DNA of 64,000 bases from Sulfitobacter albidus. GTDB taxonomy: Bacteria; Pseudomonadota; Alphaproteobacteria; Rhodobacterales; Rhodobacteraceae. Within the stretch, counting starts at the first letter, position 1. The number at the start of each line of letters is the position of its first letter. Shown here one piece after another: positions 46,282 to 55,698 of the stretch. Made by a program: the position numbers and the translations under genes. The stretch covers positions 1,608,501-1,672,500 of the forward strand of contig NZ_CP073581.1 of assembly GCF_018200035.1 (NCBI RefSeq). Reading direction: 5' to 3'. The notes beneath the pieces were generated by a model. It did no database searches. It was given only the letters and a program-made list of their open reading frames with translations, and was not told the origin of the DNA.

Positions 46282-47688
46282 ATGAGCGCCCAGATCGTCA
46301 CCCGCTTTGCCCCCTCGCCCACGGGCTATCTGCACATCGGCGGCGCGCGCACGGCGCTGTTCAACTGGCTGTACGCGCGCGGCAACGGGGGCAAATTCCT
46401 TCTGCGGATCGAGGATACGGACCGTGTGCGCTATACGCCCGAGGCGACGGCGGCGATCTTGCAGGGGCTCGACTGGCTGGGACTGGATCACGACGGCGAA
46501 GTGGTCAGCCAGCACGAACAGGCCGCCCGCCACGCCGAGGTGGCGTATCAGCTGCTCGAAAACGGGGCCGCCTTCAAATGCTTTGCCACCCAGGAGGAGA
46601 TAGAGGCCGCGCGCGAAGCCGCACGCGCCGAGGGGCGCAGCACGCTTTACCGCTCGCCCTGGCGCGATGCGGATCCCGCCGATCATCCCGAAAACACCCC
46701 CTTTGTCATTCGCATCAAGGCGCCCGAAGGCGGCGAGACCGTGATCCGCGACGCGGTTCAGGGCGATGTGACCATCGACAACGCGCAGCTTGACGACATG
46801 ATCCTGCTGCGCTCGGATGGCTCGCCCGTCTATATGCTCGCCGTGGTTGTCGACGACCATGACATGGGCGTGACCCATGTGATCCGGGGCGACGACCACC
46901 TCAACAATGCGGCGCGGCAGATGATGATCTATCACGGCATTGGCTGGGATGTGCCCGTTTGGGCGCACATCCCGCTGATCCACGGCGACGACGGCAAGAA
47001 ACTCAGCAAGCGCCACGGCGCCCTGGGCGCGGATGAATATCAGAAGATGGGCTATCCGGCGGCTGGCATGCGCAACTACCTTACCCGACTGGGGTGGAGC
47101 CATGGGGACGATGAATTTTTCACCGACGAACAAGCCAAGGAGTGGTTCGATATCGACGGCATCCGCCGCGCGCCCGCCCAGTTTGACCTCAAGAAGCTTG
47201 AGAATATCTGCGGCCAGCACATCGCTGTTGCGGATGACGCTGCATTGCGGCACGAAATCGAGGCTTATCTGGCTGCCGCCAACAAACCCGCGCTGACGCC
47301 CGCACAGTCGGACGGGTTGGAGCGGGCGATGTACTGCCTCAAAGAACGCGCAAAGACATTTCCGGAACTCCTTGAAAAAGCGGAATTTGTTTTGGCCTCG
47401 CGCCCCATCGCACCGGATGAGAAAGCGGCAAAGCACCTTGATACGGTATCCCGTGGTATACTGGGAGAATTGACGCCGCAGCTGCAAGATGTTAGCTGGA
47501 CACGAGAAACGCTCGAAGACGTCTTGAACGGTTTTGCCGCCGACCGGGACACCAAATTCGGCAAACTTGCCGGGCCGCTGCGCGCAGCCCTCGCGGGACG
47601 TGCCGTGACACCTTCGGTTTTCGATATGATGCTGGTGCTCGGGCCCGATGAGACCCGTGCCCGCCTGAATGACGCCGCAAGCGGTTGA
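46282..47688 (+). CDS. gltX: Glutamate--tRNA ligase
   Basis: 468 aa class I synthetase charging tRNA-Glu. The HIGH motif is in [21 protein letters not shown], the KMSKS equivalent is KKLSKRHGA, and the anticodon-binding helical part forms the last 150 residues. The start at 46282 has AGGAG about 8 bp upstream. It is the first plus-strand gene after the comEC divergence; gltA follows 117 bp later. Confidence 0.95.
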   Translation: MSAQIVTRFAPSPTGYLHIGGARTALFNWLYARGNGGKFLLRIEDTDRVRYTPEATAAILQGLDWLGLDHDGEVVSQHEQAARHAEVAYQLLENGAAFKCFATQEEIEAAREAARAEGRSTLYRSPWRDADPADHPENTPFVIRIKAPEGGETVIRDAVQGDVTIDNAQLDDMILLRSDGSPVYMLAVVVDDHDMGVTHVIRGDDHLNNAARQMMIYHGIGWDVPVWAHIPLIHGDDGKKLSKRHGALGADEYQKMGYPAAGMRNYLTRLGWSHGDDEFFTDEQAKEWFDIDGIRRAPAQFDLKKLENICGQHIAVADDAALRHEIEAYLAAANKPALTPAQSDGLERAMYCLKERAKTFPELLEKAEFVLASRPIAPDEKAAKHLDTVSRGILGELTPQLQDVSWTRETLEDVLNGFAADRDTKFGKLAGPLRAALAGRAVTPSVFDMMLVLGPDETRARLNDAASG

Positions 47689-47805
47689 GACAGTCGTCAA
47701 TCTGTCATTAAGATTGCGGTAGATACACAAGACCGGGCGCCCGAGACGCCGGGCATACAGACGGGGGGCCACGCCCTTCGACAGCCAACCTAGAAGGGGA
47801 CGGAC

Positions 47806-49101
47806 ATGGCCGACAGCACCAAGACAGCAACGCTCACGATTGGGGAAAAGACGGTCGAGATGCCGGTCTATACCCCGACCTCCGGTCCCGATGTGATCGA
47901 CATTCGCAAGCTTTACGCGCAGGCCGGCGTGTTCACCTATGACCCCGGCTTCACCTCGACCGCGGCCTGCGACAGCACGATCACCTTCATCGACGGCACC
48001 GAAGGGATCCTGACACACCGTGGCTACCAGATTGGCGAGCTGGCGGAAAAATCGCATTACCTCGAAGTCTGCTATCTGCTGCTTTACGGGGAGCTGCCCT
48101 CCCCCGCGCAGCTGGAAGAATTCGAAAGCCTCGTGACAAATCACACAATGCTGCACGAGCAGATGATGAATTTCTTCCGGGGCTTCCGCCGCGACGCGCA
48201 CCCGATGGCCGTTATGGTGGGTGTGGTCGGCGCGATGTCCGCGTTCTATCACGACAGTACCGACATCAACGATCCGCACCAGCGCGAGGTCGCCTCGATC
48301 CGCCTGATCGCCAAGATGCCCACGATTGCCGCGATGGCCTATAAATACACCATCGGTCAGCCGTTCATCTATCCGCGCAACGATCTGGACTACGCGTCGA
48401 ACTTCCTGCGCATGTGCTTTGCCGTACCCGCCGAGGATTACAACGTCGATCCGATCCTGAGCCGCGCGATGGACCGGATTTTCACCCTGCACGCCGATCA
48501 CGAGCAGAACGCATCGACCTCGACCGTGCGTCTGGCGTCCTCCTCGGGCGCGAACCCGTTTGCCTGTATCGCCGCCGGGATCGCCTGCCTGTGGGGGCCC
48601 GCGCACGGCGGTGCCAACCAAGCGTGTCTGGAGATGCTCAAGGAAATCGGCACGCCCGACCGCATTCCCGAATTCATCGCGCGCGCCAAGGACAAGGATG
48701 ATCCGTTCCGCCTGATGGGCTTTGGCCACCGCGTCTACAAGAACTTCGACCCCCGCGCGACGGTGATGAAGCAATCCGCCGATGAGGTGCTGGAGCTGCT
48801 TGGCGTCGAGAACAACCCGATCCTGCAGGTCGCCAAGGAACTGGAGAAGGCTGCGCTGGAGGATCCGTATTTCTCCGAGAAAAAGCTGTTCCCCAACGTC
48901 GATTTCTATTCGGGCATCATCCTCGAGGCGATGGGCTTCCCCACCTCGATGTTCACGCCGATCTTTGCGCTGGCGCGCACCGTCGGCTGGATCTCGCAGT
49001 GGAAAGAACAGCTTGCCGATCCGCAGCTCAAGATCGGGCGGCCCCGGCAGCTCTATCAGGGCTCCGACATCCGGTCCTACACCGACATCGAAAAACGCTA
49101 A
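47806..49101 (+). CDS. gltA: Citrate synthase
   Basis: 431 aa type II (hexameric, NADH-sensitive family) citrate synthase, catalysing oxaloacetate + acetyl-CoA to citrate. Catalytic His segments [14 protein letters not shown] and [14 protein letters not shown], plus the Asp segment in [23 protein letters not shown] form ([19 protein letters not shown]), are conserved. AAGGGGA is the ribosome site. A strong intrinsic terminator starts 7 bp after the stop. Confidence 0.96.
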   Translation: MADSTKTATLTIGEKTVEMPVYTPTSGPDVIDIRKLYAQAGVFTYDPGFTSTAACDSTITFIDGTEGILTHRGYQIGELAEKSHYLEVCYLLLYGELPSPAQLEEFESLVTNHTMLHEQMMNFFRGFRRDAHPMAVMVGVVGAMSAFYHDSTDINDPHQREVASIRLIAKMPTIAAMAYKYTIGQPFIYPRNDLDYASNFLRMCFAVPAEDYNVDPILSRAMDRIFTLHADHEQNASTSTVRLASSSGANPFACIAAGIACLWGPAHGGANQACLEMLKEIGTPDRIPEFIARAKDKDDPFRLMGFGHRVYKNFDPRATVMKQSADEVLELLGVENNPILQVAKELEKAALEDPYFSEKKLFPNVDFYSGIILEAMGFPTSMFTPIFALARTVGWISQWKEQLADPQLKIGRPRQLYQGSDIRSYTDIEKR

Positions 49102-49107
49102 GCGAGA

Positions 49108-49134
49108 AAGCCCCGGTCACACCGGGGCTTTTTT
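49108..49134 (+). terminator. Intrinsic terminator of gltA
   Basis: AAGCCCCGGT (49108-49117) pairs with ACCGGGGCTT (49121-49130) across a CAC loop and is followed by TTTT. A textbook Rho-independent terminator 7 bp after the gltA stop. Confidence 0.92.
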
Positions 49135-49301
49135 GTGACCGGCGGCGCGAATCGTGCCGCGCCCCGCCGCCGGGGGCACATAAATGCGTGATTCCCCCTG
49201 CTATTGTTTATCGCAAATGTGGCAAAATTTGGCTGAGGATTACGCAAAACCGGCCAGAAACGAGCATTGTTTCGCCCGTTGCCACAATAGTTAACGCGTG
49301 C

Positions 49302-49330
49302 TTGACCGGTGCGAAAATCCCCGACTATCT
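49302..49330 (+). promoter_or_regulatory. Candidate promoter of the RTX gene
   Basis: TTGACC (49302-49307) and CTATCT (49325-49330) are separated by exactly 17 bp, 34 bp before the ATG. Transcription would start near 49337, leaving a short leader with AGGGG. Confidence 0.5.
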
Positions 49331-49363
49331 GAACGCAATCACGCATGCTTAGGGGATACTGCT

Positions 49364-50284
49364 ATGTTGATGCTACTTGGACTGCTGCCGCTTGGGCTGT
49401 TGGCGTTTGCCGTCGACGGCGGAAGCGACGACGACGAAACCTCCGTTGAGATCAACGGCACCGATGACGACGATCGCATCTCGGGCGAGGTCGGATCGGA
49501 TTTTCTGGACGGCGAGGCCGGTGACGACGTTCTGAACGGTCGCGCGGGCAACGACACGATCTTTGGCCGCGACGGTGACGACGTGCTCCAGGGCGAGGAC
49601 GGCGACGACATGCTGTGCTCGGGTGACGGCGACGACATCATCTCCGGCAACCGTGGCTTTGACTTTATCGAGGGCCAGGAGGGCGACGATTTTGTCTCTG
49701 GTGATTACGGCGCCGATACGCTCTTTGGCAACGAAGGCAACGATACCATCGTGGGCGGTCGCGGGACCGATGATGTTGCGGGCAACCAGGGCGATGATCT
49801 GCTGTTCAGCGGCATCATCAACGGCCTGCCCCTCAGCCTTGATGAGCTCGAAGAGCTGCGCGACGGCGGCAGCCTTGAGGATCTCAACGGCGGGATCGAG
49901 ATCCGCGATGACCGCTTTGGCGGTCGGATGTTCGGTGGTGGCGGTGACGATGACATCGTCATTGGCTCCGGCGATACGGTCATGGGCGGTAACGGTGACG
50001 ATACCTTCCACATCCTGTCCGAGCAGACCGAAGAGAACTTTGGCGCGCTGATCAACGACTTCACCGACGGTGAGGACGCGATCACGGTAATCGTCGACGA
50101 TATCGACGCCGACAATGACATCTCGGTCGATACCGATGGCGAGGATGCGCTGATCCGCATGGGCGATCAGGTGCTGGCACGGATCACCGGCGGTGCCTCG
50201 ACGGTGACGGCAGACGACGTGACGCTGATTGCCGAGAATACGGTCGAAAGCCTGTTCGATCCCAACGGCGCCGCGGCCGCCTGA
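49364..50284 (+). CDS. RTX-type calcium-binding repeat protein
   Basis: 306 aa, very acidic. After an N-terminal hydrophobic segment (MLMLLGLLPLGLLAFAV) come hemolysin-type nonapeptide repeats of the GGxGxDxUx class (about 45-155: GDDVLNGRAGNDTIFGRDGD, with more copies to about 215), then a beta-rich C-terminal region (about 225-306) with DGEDAITVIVDD. Repeats bind calcium and fold on export. Such proteins usually leave by type I secretion through a C-terminal signal, but no type I genes are nearby and the hydrophobic start is unusual, suggesting membrane anchoring or another route. Start at 49364 is preceded by AGGGG. Confidence 0.87.
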   Translation: MLMLLGLLPLGLLAFAVDGGSDDDETSVEINGTDDDDRISGEVGSDFLDGEAGDDVLNGRAGNDTIFGRDGDDVLQGEDGDDMLCSGDGDDIISGNRGFDFIEGQEGDDFVSGDYGADTLFGNEGNDTIVGGRGTDDVAGNQGDDLLFSGIINGLPLSLDELEELRDGGSLEDLNGGIEIRDDRFGGRMFGGGGDDDIVIGSGDTVMGGNGDDTFHILSEQTEENFGALINDFTDGEDAITVIVDDIDADNDISVDTDGEDALIRMGDQVLARITGGASTVTADDVTLIAENTVESLFDPNGAAAA

Positions 50285-50356
50285 AGCTGAGCGTGCGCGG
50301 GGGTGATATGCCGCCCCCGCACACCCGACCAAATCTCAGCTTTCAGGAGGATCAGT

Positions 50357-50662
50357 ATGGCCAGTCCAACGCCAAGCCCGCGATACGGGTGGGAAGACGC
50401 CAAAAGCCTGATGCCCCGCGCTGCGGAGTGTGAAAAAGGGCCGCAAGGTGCCCTGGTGCCAGATCGCCAGGAAGAACATGACCACATCGCCGTGGTCTAT
50501 GACGAGGGCGACACCCCGCCCGAGATAACGATCAGACAGGTCTCAGGCACCGTACATACGGTTCTGGCAGACGGGATTGCGGTGGCCGTAGTCGCCAACA
50601 CATCGGGCCGCGTGCCCAGCCCGTCGGATGTCCTGTTGGTGGCGCGCAGCGCGCATCACTAG
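50357..50662 (+). CDS. Small protein of unknown function
   Basis: 101 aa with a strong AGGAGG (50345-50350) 6 bp before the ATG. The N-terminal 45 residues are polar and Pro/Glu-rich; the rest forms likely beta strands (HIAVVYDEGD, ITIRQVSGTVHTVLADGIAVAVVA). No signal peptide, membrane segment or Cys-rich motif beyond one Cys. It follows the RTX gene by 72 bp with no terminator between, so the two are probably co-transcribed. Family not recognised. Confidence 0.75.
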   Translation: MASPTPSPRYGWEDAKSLMPRAAECEKGPQGALVPDRQEEHDHIAVVYDEGDTPPEITIRQVSGTVHTVLADGIAVAVVANTSGRVPSPSDVLLVARSAHH

Positions 50663-50669
50663 TCTCTGA

Positions 50670-51446
50670 TTAACGCCCCTCGAATGTCGCGGGGCGTTTT
50701 TCCGTGAAGGCAAGCACCCCTTCCTTGAAATCCCGCGAGCGACCGCATTCGCCCTGCTCACGTGCTTCCAGCGTCAATTGATCGGCGTAGTCATTGTCCC
50801 AGCTGGCGCGCAACGTCCGTTTGATCGCGCCATAGGCGGCGGTGGGGCCGGCGGCCAGATGGGCCGCGCGTTCGCGCCAGTGCGCGTCGAATTCGCTGTC
50901 CGGCACCGCCTGCCAGATCATGCCCCAGTCATCCGCCTGCCGGGCCGTGATCTTGTCCGCGAAAAGTGCGGCGCCCATTGCCTTGGCCATGCCCATCTGG
51001 CGCGGCATGACATAGGTGCCGCCCGCGTCGGGGATCAGGCCGATGCGCGCAAAGGCCTGCAGGAAATACGCGCTTTCGGTCGCAAAACAGACGTCGGTGG
51101 CCAACGCGATGTTGGCCCCTGCCCCCGCAGCGGGCCCGTTGACGGCGGCGATGGTGGGCACGGGGCATTCCACAATCGCCTGCAACAGCGGTTGATATTC
51201 GTCGCGCAGCGTCCGCTCAAGATCAATCGAGGAGGCGTTGGCCCGATCCCCCAGATCCTGACCCGAGCAGAACGCCTTGCCCGCGCCGGTAATCACGACA
51301 CAGCGCGCCTCCTCACCGCCCGCGCGCACGGCATGCGCGATTTCGGCCCGCATCTGCGTGGTCAGCGCGTTGAACTTTTCCGCCCGGTTGAAGGTCACGA
51401 TGGCGACGCCGCCGGTCAGCTCATAGGTGATGGTTTGATAGTCCAT
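50670..51446 (-). CDS. Enoyl-CoA hydratase/isomerase (PaaG-like)
   Basis: 258 aa crotonase-fold protein. Oxyanion-hole elements are AFCSGQDL (about 58-65) and NGPAAGAGANIA (103-114). D140 in RIGLIPDAGGTYVMPR is the single acidic catalytic residue typical of PaaG (ring 1,2-epoxyphenylacetyl-CoA isomerase); hydratases have a second Glu at the AGAG site, absent here. No other phenylacetate genes are present, so the exact reaction is open. It is the last gene of the ccm-side minus-strand run, 74 bp after ccmH. Confidence 0.88.
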   Translation of the reverse strand: MDYQTITYELTGGVAIVTFNRAEKFNALTTQMRAEIAHAVRAGGEEARCVVITGAGKAFCSGQDLGDRANASSIDLERTLRDEYQPLLQAIVECPVPTIAAVNGPAAGAGANIALATDVCFATESAYFLQAFARIGLIPDAGGTYVMPRQMGMAKAMGAALFADKITARQADDWGMIWQAVPDSEFDAHWRERAAHLAAGPTAAYGAIKRTLRASWDNDYADQLTLEAREQGECGRSRDFKEGVLAFTEKRPATFEGR

Positions 51447-51520
51447 GCGGGATCCCTTTCCGGTATCAATCGCGCGCATCCTAGCCCGCAGATACGCGGC
51501 TCACCAGCGCCAAAGCCGGG

Positions 51521-51973
51521 CTATTTATCGAGAATATCGCGCAGGGCGCGGGCTTCGCTTTCGCTGAGCGCATCGTCCTGCGGCGCAGGGGCCGCGCTGC
51601 GGCGGCGCAGATAGGCAATGCCGACACCAAGCGCCAGCACCAGCATCAGCGGTCCGGCCAGCCACAGAAGGATCGTCGAGCCCGTCGCGCGCGGGTTCAG
51701 CAACACGTATTCGCCGTAACGGTCCACGATGAAATCGACGACCTGCGCATCACTGTCGCCTTCTGTCAGCCGCTCGCGCACCAGCAGGCGCATGTCCTTT
51801 GCAAAGGGGGCCGAGCTTTCGTCGATGCTCTCGTTTCGGCACACGAGGCAGCGCAGCCCTTTCGAGATGTCGCGGGCGCGCTCTTCAAGAACGGGATTAT
51901 CGAGAACCTCGTCGGGCTCCACCGCCATCAGTGGCGTCGCCAGCAGCATCAACGCAAGGATCAGCCGTTTCAT
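51521..51973 (-). CDS. ccmH: Cytochrome c-type biogenesis protein CcmH (CycL)
   Basis: 150 aa. A signal peptide (cut near residue 17) is followed by the thiol motif LRCLVCRNESI (C42, C45) that reduces apocytochrome c, and a membrane segment (about 100-122). The short C-terminal tail faces the cytoplasm. This is the CcmH without the TPR (CcmI) extension. Start 51973 overlaps the ccmF stop by 4 bp. Confidence 0.93.
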   Translation of the reverse strand: MKRLILALMLLATPLMAVEPDEVLDNPVLEERARDISKGLRCLVCRNESIDESSAPFAKDMRLLVRERLTEGDSDAQVVDFIVDRYGEYVLLNPRATGSTILLWLAGPLMLVLALGVGIAYLRRRSAAPAPQDDALSESEARALRDILDK

Positions 51974-53937
51974 TCTGCCGGTACTGCCTTGGCCTTGCGC
52001 GCCCCTGCGGCCACGCGGAAGCGGCGGTCCGTCAGGCTGAGCGTGCCACCCAGTGCCATGAGCGCGCAGCCGATCCAGATCCAGTTCGTCATCGCCTTGA
52101 TATAGGTGCGCACGGCCCAGCCGCCGCCGACCTGCGGATCGCCGATGACAAGGTATAGATCGCGCGCAAGGTTCTGGTGGATCGCGGCTTCGGTCGTGGG
52201 CATCTGCGCGACGGGGTAGAACCGCCGCTCCGGCGCGAGGGTCGCGATGAATTCTCCGTCGCGGGCGACGTCGATGATCGCGCGGGTCGCGACGTAATTC
52301 GGCCCTTCGATATCGTTCACCTCGCGCAGGGTCATGTCATAGTCCCCCACGGTAAAGGGTTCATCCACCTGCGCCACGCGAATGTCCTCGACGGTGTAGG
52401 CGGTCAGCCCCGCGATCCCCAGCATGGTGATGCCAAGACCCGCGTGCGCAACCGCCTTGCCCCAATCGGCACGCGGAAGGCGCGCCAGTCGGCCCAGCCG
52501 CTCACGCAAAGCGCCGCGCCCGGTGCGCTGCGCCAGATCAATCGCCGTGCCCATCAACAGCCACGCAGCGAGGAACATGCCGATGGGTCCAATCAGGCTG
52601 TTTCCGGTCTGCACCGCCCAGACCAGCCCGCCAATCGCCACCGCCAGCGCAAACGCCAGCTTCAGCGGCGTCGTGCTGCGCCCGATCCCGCCGCGCTTCC
52701 ACGGCAGCGCCGATCCAATCGGCAGCACCAGACCCAGCGCCACCATGAACGGCGTGAAGGCCGCGTCAAAGAACGGCGGCCCGACGGTCAGCTTGCGGTC
52801 AAAGAACATCTCGGCCACGAGCGGCCACATCGTGCCGACGAACACCACAAAACACGACACGGCCAGCAGCAGATTGTTGACCACCAGCGCGCTCTCGCGG
52901 CTGACGACGCCAAAGACGCCCTTTGCCTCCATCGCGCCCGCGCGGAGCGCGAACAGCACCAGCGCCCCGCCCATGAAGAACGCCATGATGGCAAGAATGA
53001 ATACGCCACGGTCGGGATCGTTGGCAAAGGCGTGTACCGAGGTCAGCAGCCCCGAGCGCACGATAAAGGTCCCGATCAGCGAAAAGCCGAAAGCGAGAAT
53101 GGCCAGCAGGATCGTCCAGCTTTTCAGGGCTTCGCGTTTCTCCACCACGATGGCCGAATGCAGCAGGGCGGCGGCCAGGAGCCATGGCATGAACGAGGCG
53201 TTCTCCACCGGATCCCAGAACCAGAACCCGCCCCAGCCCAGCTCGTAGTACGCCCACCACGATCCCAGCGCGATACCGATGGTCAGAAAAACCCACGCCG
53301 CCAGTGTCCAGGGCCGCACCCAGCGGCCCCAGGCCGCATCCACGCGCCCCTCGATCAACGCGGCCACGGCAAAGCTGAACGCCATGCTCAGCCCGACATA
53401 GCCGAGGTAGAGGAACGGCGGATGAAACGCGAGGCCGGGATCCTGCAACAGCGGGTTGAGATCCTGCCCATCGAAAGGCGGCACCGCAAGACGGGCAAAG
53501 GGGTTTGAGGTCAGCAAGATGAACAGCAGAAACGCCACGCCAATTGCCGCCTGAACGCTCAGCACCCGCGCGCGCAGGCTGGCGGGCAACTGCCCGCCGA
53601 ACCACGCGGCCATGGCACCAAAGAGCGCCACAATCAGCACCCACAGCAGCATCGACCCCTCGTGGTTTCCCCACGTGCCGGTGATCTTGTAGATCATCGG
53701 TTTCATCGAATGGCTGTTCGCCGTGACGACCGCAAGGCTGAAATCCGACGTCACGAAAGCCCATGTAAGCGCCCCGAAGGATGCCGCGATCAGCACGAAT
53801 TGCACGGTCGCCGCGGGCTCCGCCACGGCCATCCAGCTGTGCCAGCCCCGCGCTGCGCCGACCAGCGGCACAACCGTTTGAATGAGCGCCACGCCAAGGG
53901 CGAGCAGCAGGGCGAAATGTCCAAGCTCTGTAATCAT
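51970..53937 (-). CDS. ccmF: Heme lyase CcmF
   Basis: 655 aa with about 15 membrane segments. The heme-handling tryptophan-rich motif GWGGFWFWDPVEN is intact, as are the conserved periplasmic segment TWGNHEGSMLLWV and surrounding His. With CcmH it attaches heme to apocytochrome c in the periplasm. Start 53937 (MITELGHFALLL) places the first helix at once. It lies 63 bp downstream of the holin gene and overlaps ccmH by 4 bp. Confidence 0.95.
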   Translation of the reverse strand: MITELGHFALLLALGVALIQTVVPLVGAARGWHSWMAVAEPAATVQFVLIAASFGALTWAFVTSDFSLAVVTANSHSMKPMIYKITGTWGNHEGSMLLWVLIVALFGAMAAWFGGQLPASLRARVLSVQAAIGVAFLLFILLTSNPFARLAVPPFDGQDLNPLLQDPGLAFHPPFLYLGYVGLSMAFSFAVAALIEGRVDAAWGRWVRPWTLAAWVFLTIGIALGSWWAYYELGWGGFWFWDPVENASFMPWLLAAALLHSAIVVEKREALKSWTILLAILAFGFSLIGTFIVRSGLLTSVHAFANDPDRGVFILAIMAFFMGGALVLFALRAGAMEAKGVFGVVSRESALVVNNLLLAVSCFVVFVGTMWPLVAEMFFDRKLTVGPPFFDAAFTPFMVALGLVLPIGSALPWKRGGIGRSTTPLKLAFALAVAIGGLVWAVQTGNSLIGPIGMFLAAWLLMGTAIDLAQRTGRGALRERLGRLARLPRADWGKAVAHAGLGITMLGIAGLTAYTVEDIRVAQVDEPFTVGDYDMTLREVNDIEGPNYVATRAIIDVARDGEFIATLAPERRFYPVAQMPTTEAAIHQNLARDLYLVIGDPQVGGGWAVRTYIKAMTNWIWIGCALMALGGTLSLTDRRFRVAAGARKAKAVPAE

Positions 53938-54000
53938 GGGCTGAACATAGACGCCCCTGCGCCCGGTTCCAATCACATTAGATTGGTCATCGTGCCGCAG

Positions 54001-54573
54001 TCAGCGTGCCGCGCGCCAGTCCTCCAGCGCGGGATTCTCCTCACTGCGCAGCGCCTGAGCCGCCGCGCGCACGTCCGGCCCGGGATCGGCTGCGCCAATG
54101 CTGTCGTGGCGCAGTTCCTCGATGGCCTTGATGTTGTTCACCACCGGGCCGACATGGGCAATCGTGTCGACGATAGAGCGCTGGAATTCCTGACTTTTCA
54201 CCTGGTGCCGCGCGCCAAAGTAGAACGAGACGATCACCCCCAGCAACCACCACAATGGCTCCGGCACCAGCGCGATCCCCTGCATCCGCTGGGCAAACCA
54301 CAGGGGCGCCACCATCGCCGAGACAAACAGCCCCAGCGTGCCAAGCGCCAGCGCCGGGCGCGGCACCCGGTTGAGCCCGTCCATGAAGCGGTCAAACCAG
54401 CCCTTTGGCGCCGCGACAAATTCGCTGCCGTATTGCTGCATCGCCTGCTGCTGCACCTCGGCCCCGCGTACGGCCCCGGCTTCGGCGTTTTCGCGAAAGA
54501 CCTCGACCGTCTCGCGCACGACGTTGCGATTGCCGCCAAAAACGACCCCGAAAAGACGTTCGATCAGGCCCAT
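54001..54573 (-). CDS. Holin family protein (gene-transfer-agent type)
   Basis: 190 aa with two clear membrane segments (about 78-97, ALALGTLGLFVSAMVAPLWFA, and about 108-124, WWLLGVIVSFYFGAR) between charged soluble parts. The arrangement and the neighbouring GH108 enzyme fit the holin of the 3TM type (PF11351) that pairs with muramidases in Rhodobacterales. In Rhodobacter capsulatus an endolysin/holin pair of this kind releases gene transfer agent particles. The ATG at 54573 overlaps the endolysin end by 10 bp. Confidence 0.8.
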   Translation of the reverse strand: MGLIERLFGVVFGGNRNVVRETVEVFRENAEAGAVRGAEVQQQAMQQYGSEFVAAPKGWFDRFMDGLNRVPRPALALGTLGLFVSAMVAPLWFAQRMQGIALVPEPLWWLLGVIVSFYFGARHQVKSQEFQRSIVDTIAHVGPVVNNIKAIEELRHDSIGAADPGPDVRAAAQALRSEENPALEDWRAAR

Positions 54574-55175
54574 GACGCTGTCCTTTGTGCAAATGCCTCG
54601 CGGCTCAGGTGATAGCGCGGAGAGATGAACTCCTCCGCCCGCTTGATCCAACCGCCCTTCCCGCCTGCCCGCGTGCGGGCGTATTTGCGCGAGGCCGCGC
54701 GACGGTCGGCGAGACGGAAATAATAGTTGCGCCGCGCGATCCCGTAGGCGTCCACCAGATGATCGGGCGAGGCGCGCCAGGCCGCGCGGACGGCGGCCAG
54801 GCTTTGCGGCCCAAGCGCCCCGTCGACCGTCACGGCATAGCCCATGTCGACCAGCAGCCGTTGCAGGATTTTCACAGCATTCGCGCCGGCATTGACGTAC
54901 ATATCAAAAACGCTCGCCTGCAGGGCGCGGGGCAGCTCCGCAATCAACGGTTTTTCGTAGTAATGCTTGAGAAAGATCTGCACCGCCTGTTCGCGGGTCA
55001 GTTTGCGCACATCCGCCGGGCTGATCTGCCCGTCGCCGTCCAGATCAAGGCCCAGCCTGCGCATCGTATGGATCGTGACCCCAAAATTCGTGGCCCCGCC
55101 GGGGTCGTCCGGGTCGTTCACATAACCGCCTTCACGGCGTACGATATCTTCGGCAATCTCGGTCACTGTCTGCAT
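54564..55175 (-). CDS. Holin-associated N-acetylmuramidase (GH108 endolysin)
   Basis: 203 aa. The N-terminal GH108 catalytic domain carries E15 in REGGYVNDPDDPGGATNFGVT; the C-terminal part has the peptidoglycan-binding PF09374-like region (LPRALQASVFDMYVNAGANA and TVDGALGPQSLAAV). No signal peptide, so it needs the holin to reach the wall. The gene sits directly between ccmE and the holin/ccmF, and the gaps suggest one transcript. Gene transfer agent lysis is the most likely role. Confidence 0.87.
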   Translation of the reverse strand: MQTVTEIAEDIVRREGGYVNDPDDPGGATNFGVTIHTMRRLGLDLDGDGQISPADVRKLTREQAVQIFLKHYYEKPLIAELPRALQASVFDMYVNAGANAVKILQRLLVDMGYAVTVDGALGPQSLAAVRAAWRASPDHLVDAYGIARRNYYFRLADRRAASRKYARTRAGGKGGWIKRAEEFISPRYHLSREAFAQRTASWA

Positions 55176-55247
55176 GGTCGCCCCCTTTGCGTCTGGGGGG
55201 ACACTGCCGAAAAAAGAGTTAACGCGCGCTCACCTCAGCGTACGGTA

Positions 55248-55691
55248 TCAGGTGTCGGGCTCTTGGTAGACGCCCTGCTCCTTCAGCGCGTCCACAACCT
55301 CTTTCGGCATGTAGGTCTCATCGTGTCGTGCAAGGATTTCAGTAGCTTCAAAGACGCCGTTAATATAGCGACCCGTGCCCACCATGCCCTCGTTCTCGCC
55401 AAAAAGGTCCGGCAACACACCAGTATAGACCACCGGCACTGACGCGCCGCCGTCGGTGACGGAAAAGCGCGTCTGCTCCCCCTCACCGCGTTTGAGCGTG
55501 CCTTCCTCGACCAGACCGCCGATGCGGAACACTTCCGTCGGCGCGGGCGGCTCGGCCACCACTTGACTGGGCGCGCGGAAAAAATTGATCCCGTCGCGCA
55601 GCCCGTAGCCAATCAGCGCCGTCGCCGCGATCAGCGCGCAGACAGCGACGGCGATCACCTGAATACGGCGTTGCTTTTTCAGGCTTTTCAT
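55248..55691 (-). CDS. ccmE: Cytochrome c maturation heme chaperone CcmE
   Basis: 147 aa. Membrane anchor at about 10-30, then a beta-barrel periplasmic domain with covalent heme-binding H123 in LARHDETYMP (Y127 nearby). Length and the KKQRRI start match CcmE. It takes heme from CcmC and passes it to CcmF. It is 7 bp downstream of argC and followed by the endolysin gene 72 bp later, instead of directly by ccmF. Confidence 0.94.
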   Translation of the reverse strand: MKSLKKQRRIQVIAVAVCALIAATALIGYGLRDGINFFRAPSQVVAEPPAPTEVFRIGGLVEEGTLKRGEGEQTRFSVTDGGASVPVVYTGVLPDLFGENEGMVGTGRYINGVFEATEILARHDETYMPKEVVDALKEQGVYQEPDT

Positions 55692-55698
55692 CGGCCCC

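Noticed and set aside
46252..48774. An 840-codon minus-strand frame across gltX and gltA
   Set aside because: Crosses two well-supported genes and their gap; no family resemblance.
49190..49300. A 36-codon frame upstream of the RTX gene
   Set aside because: No ribosome site and no similarity; it ends near the RTX promoter.
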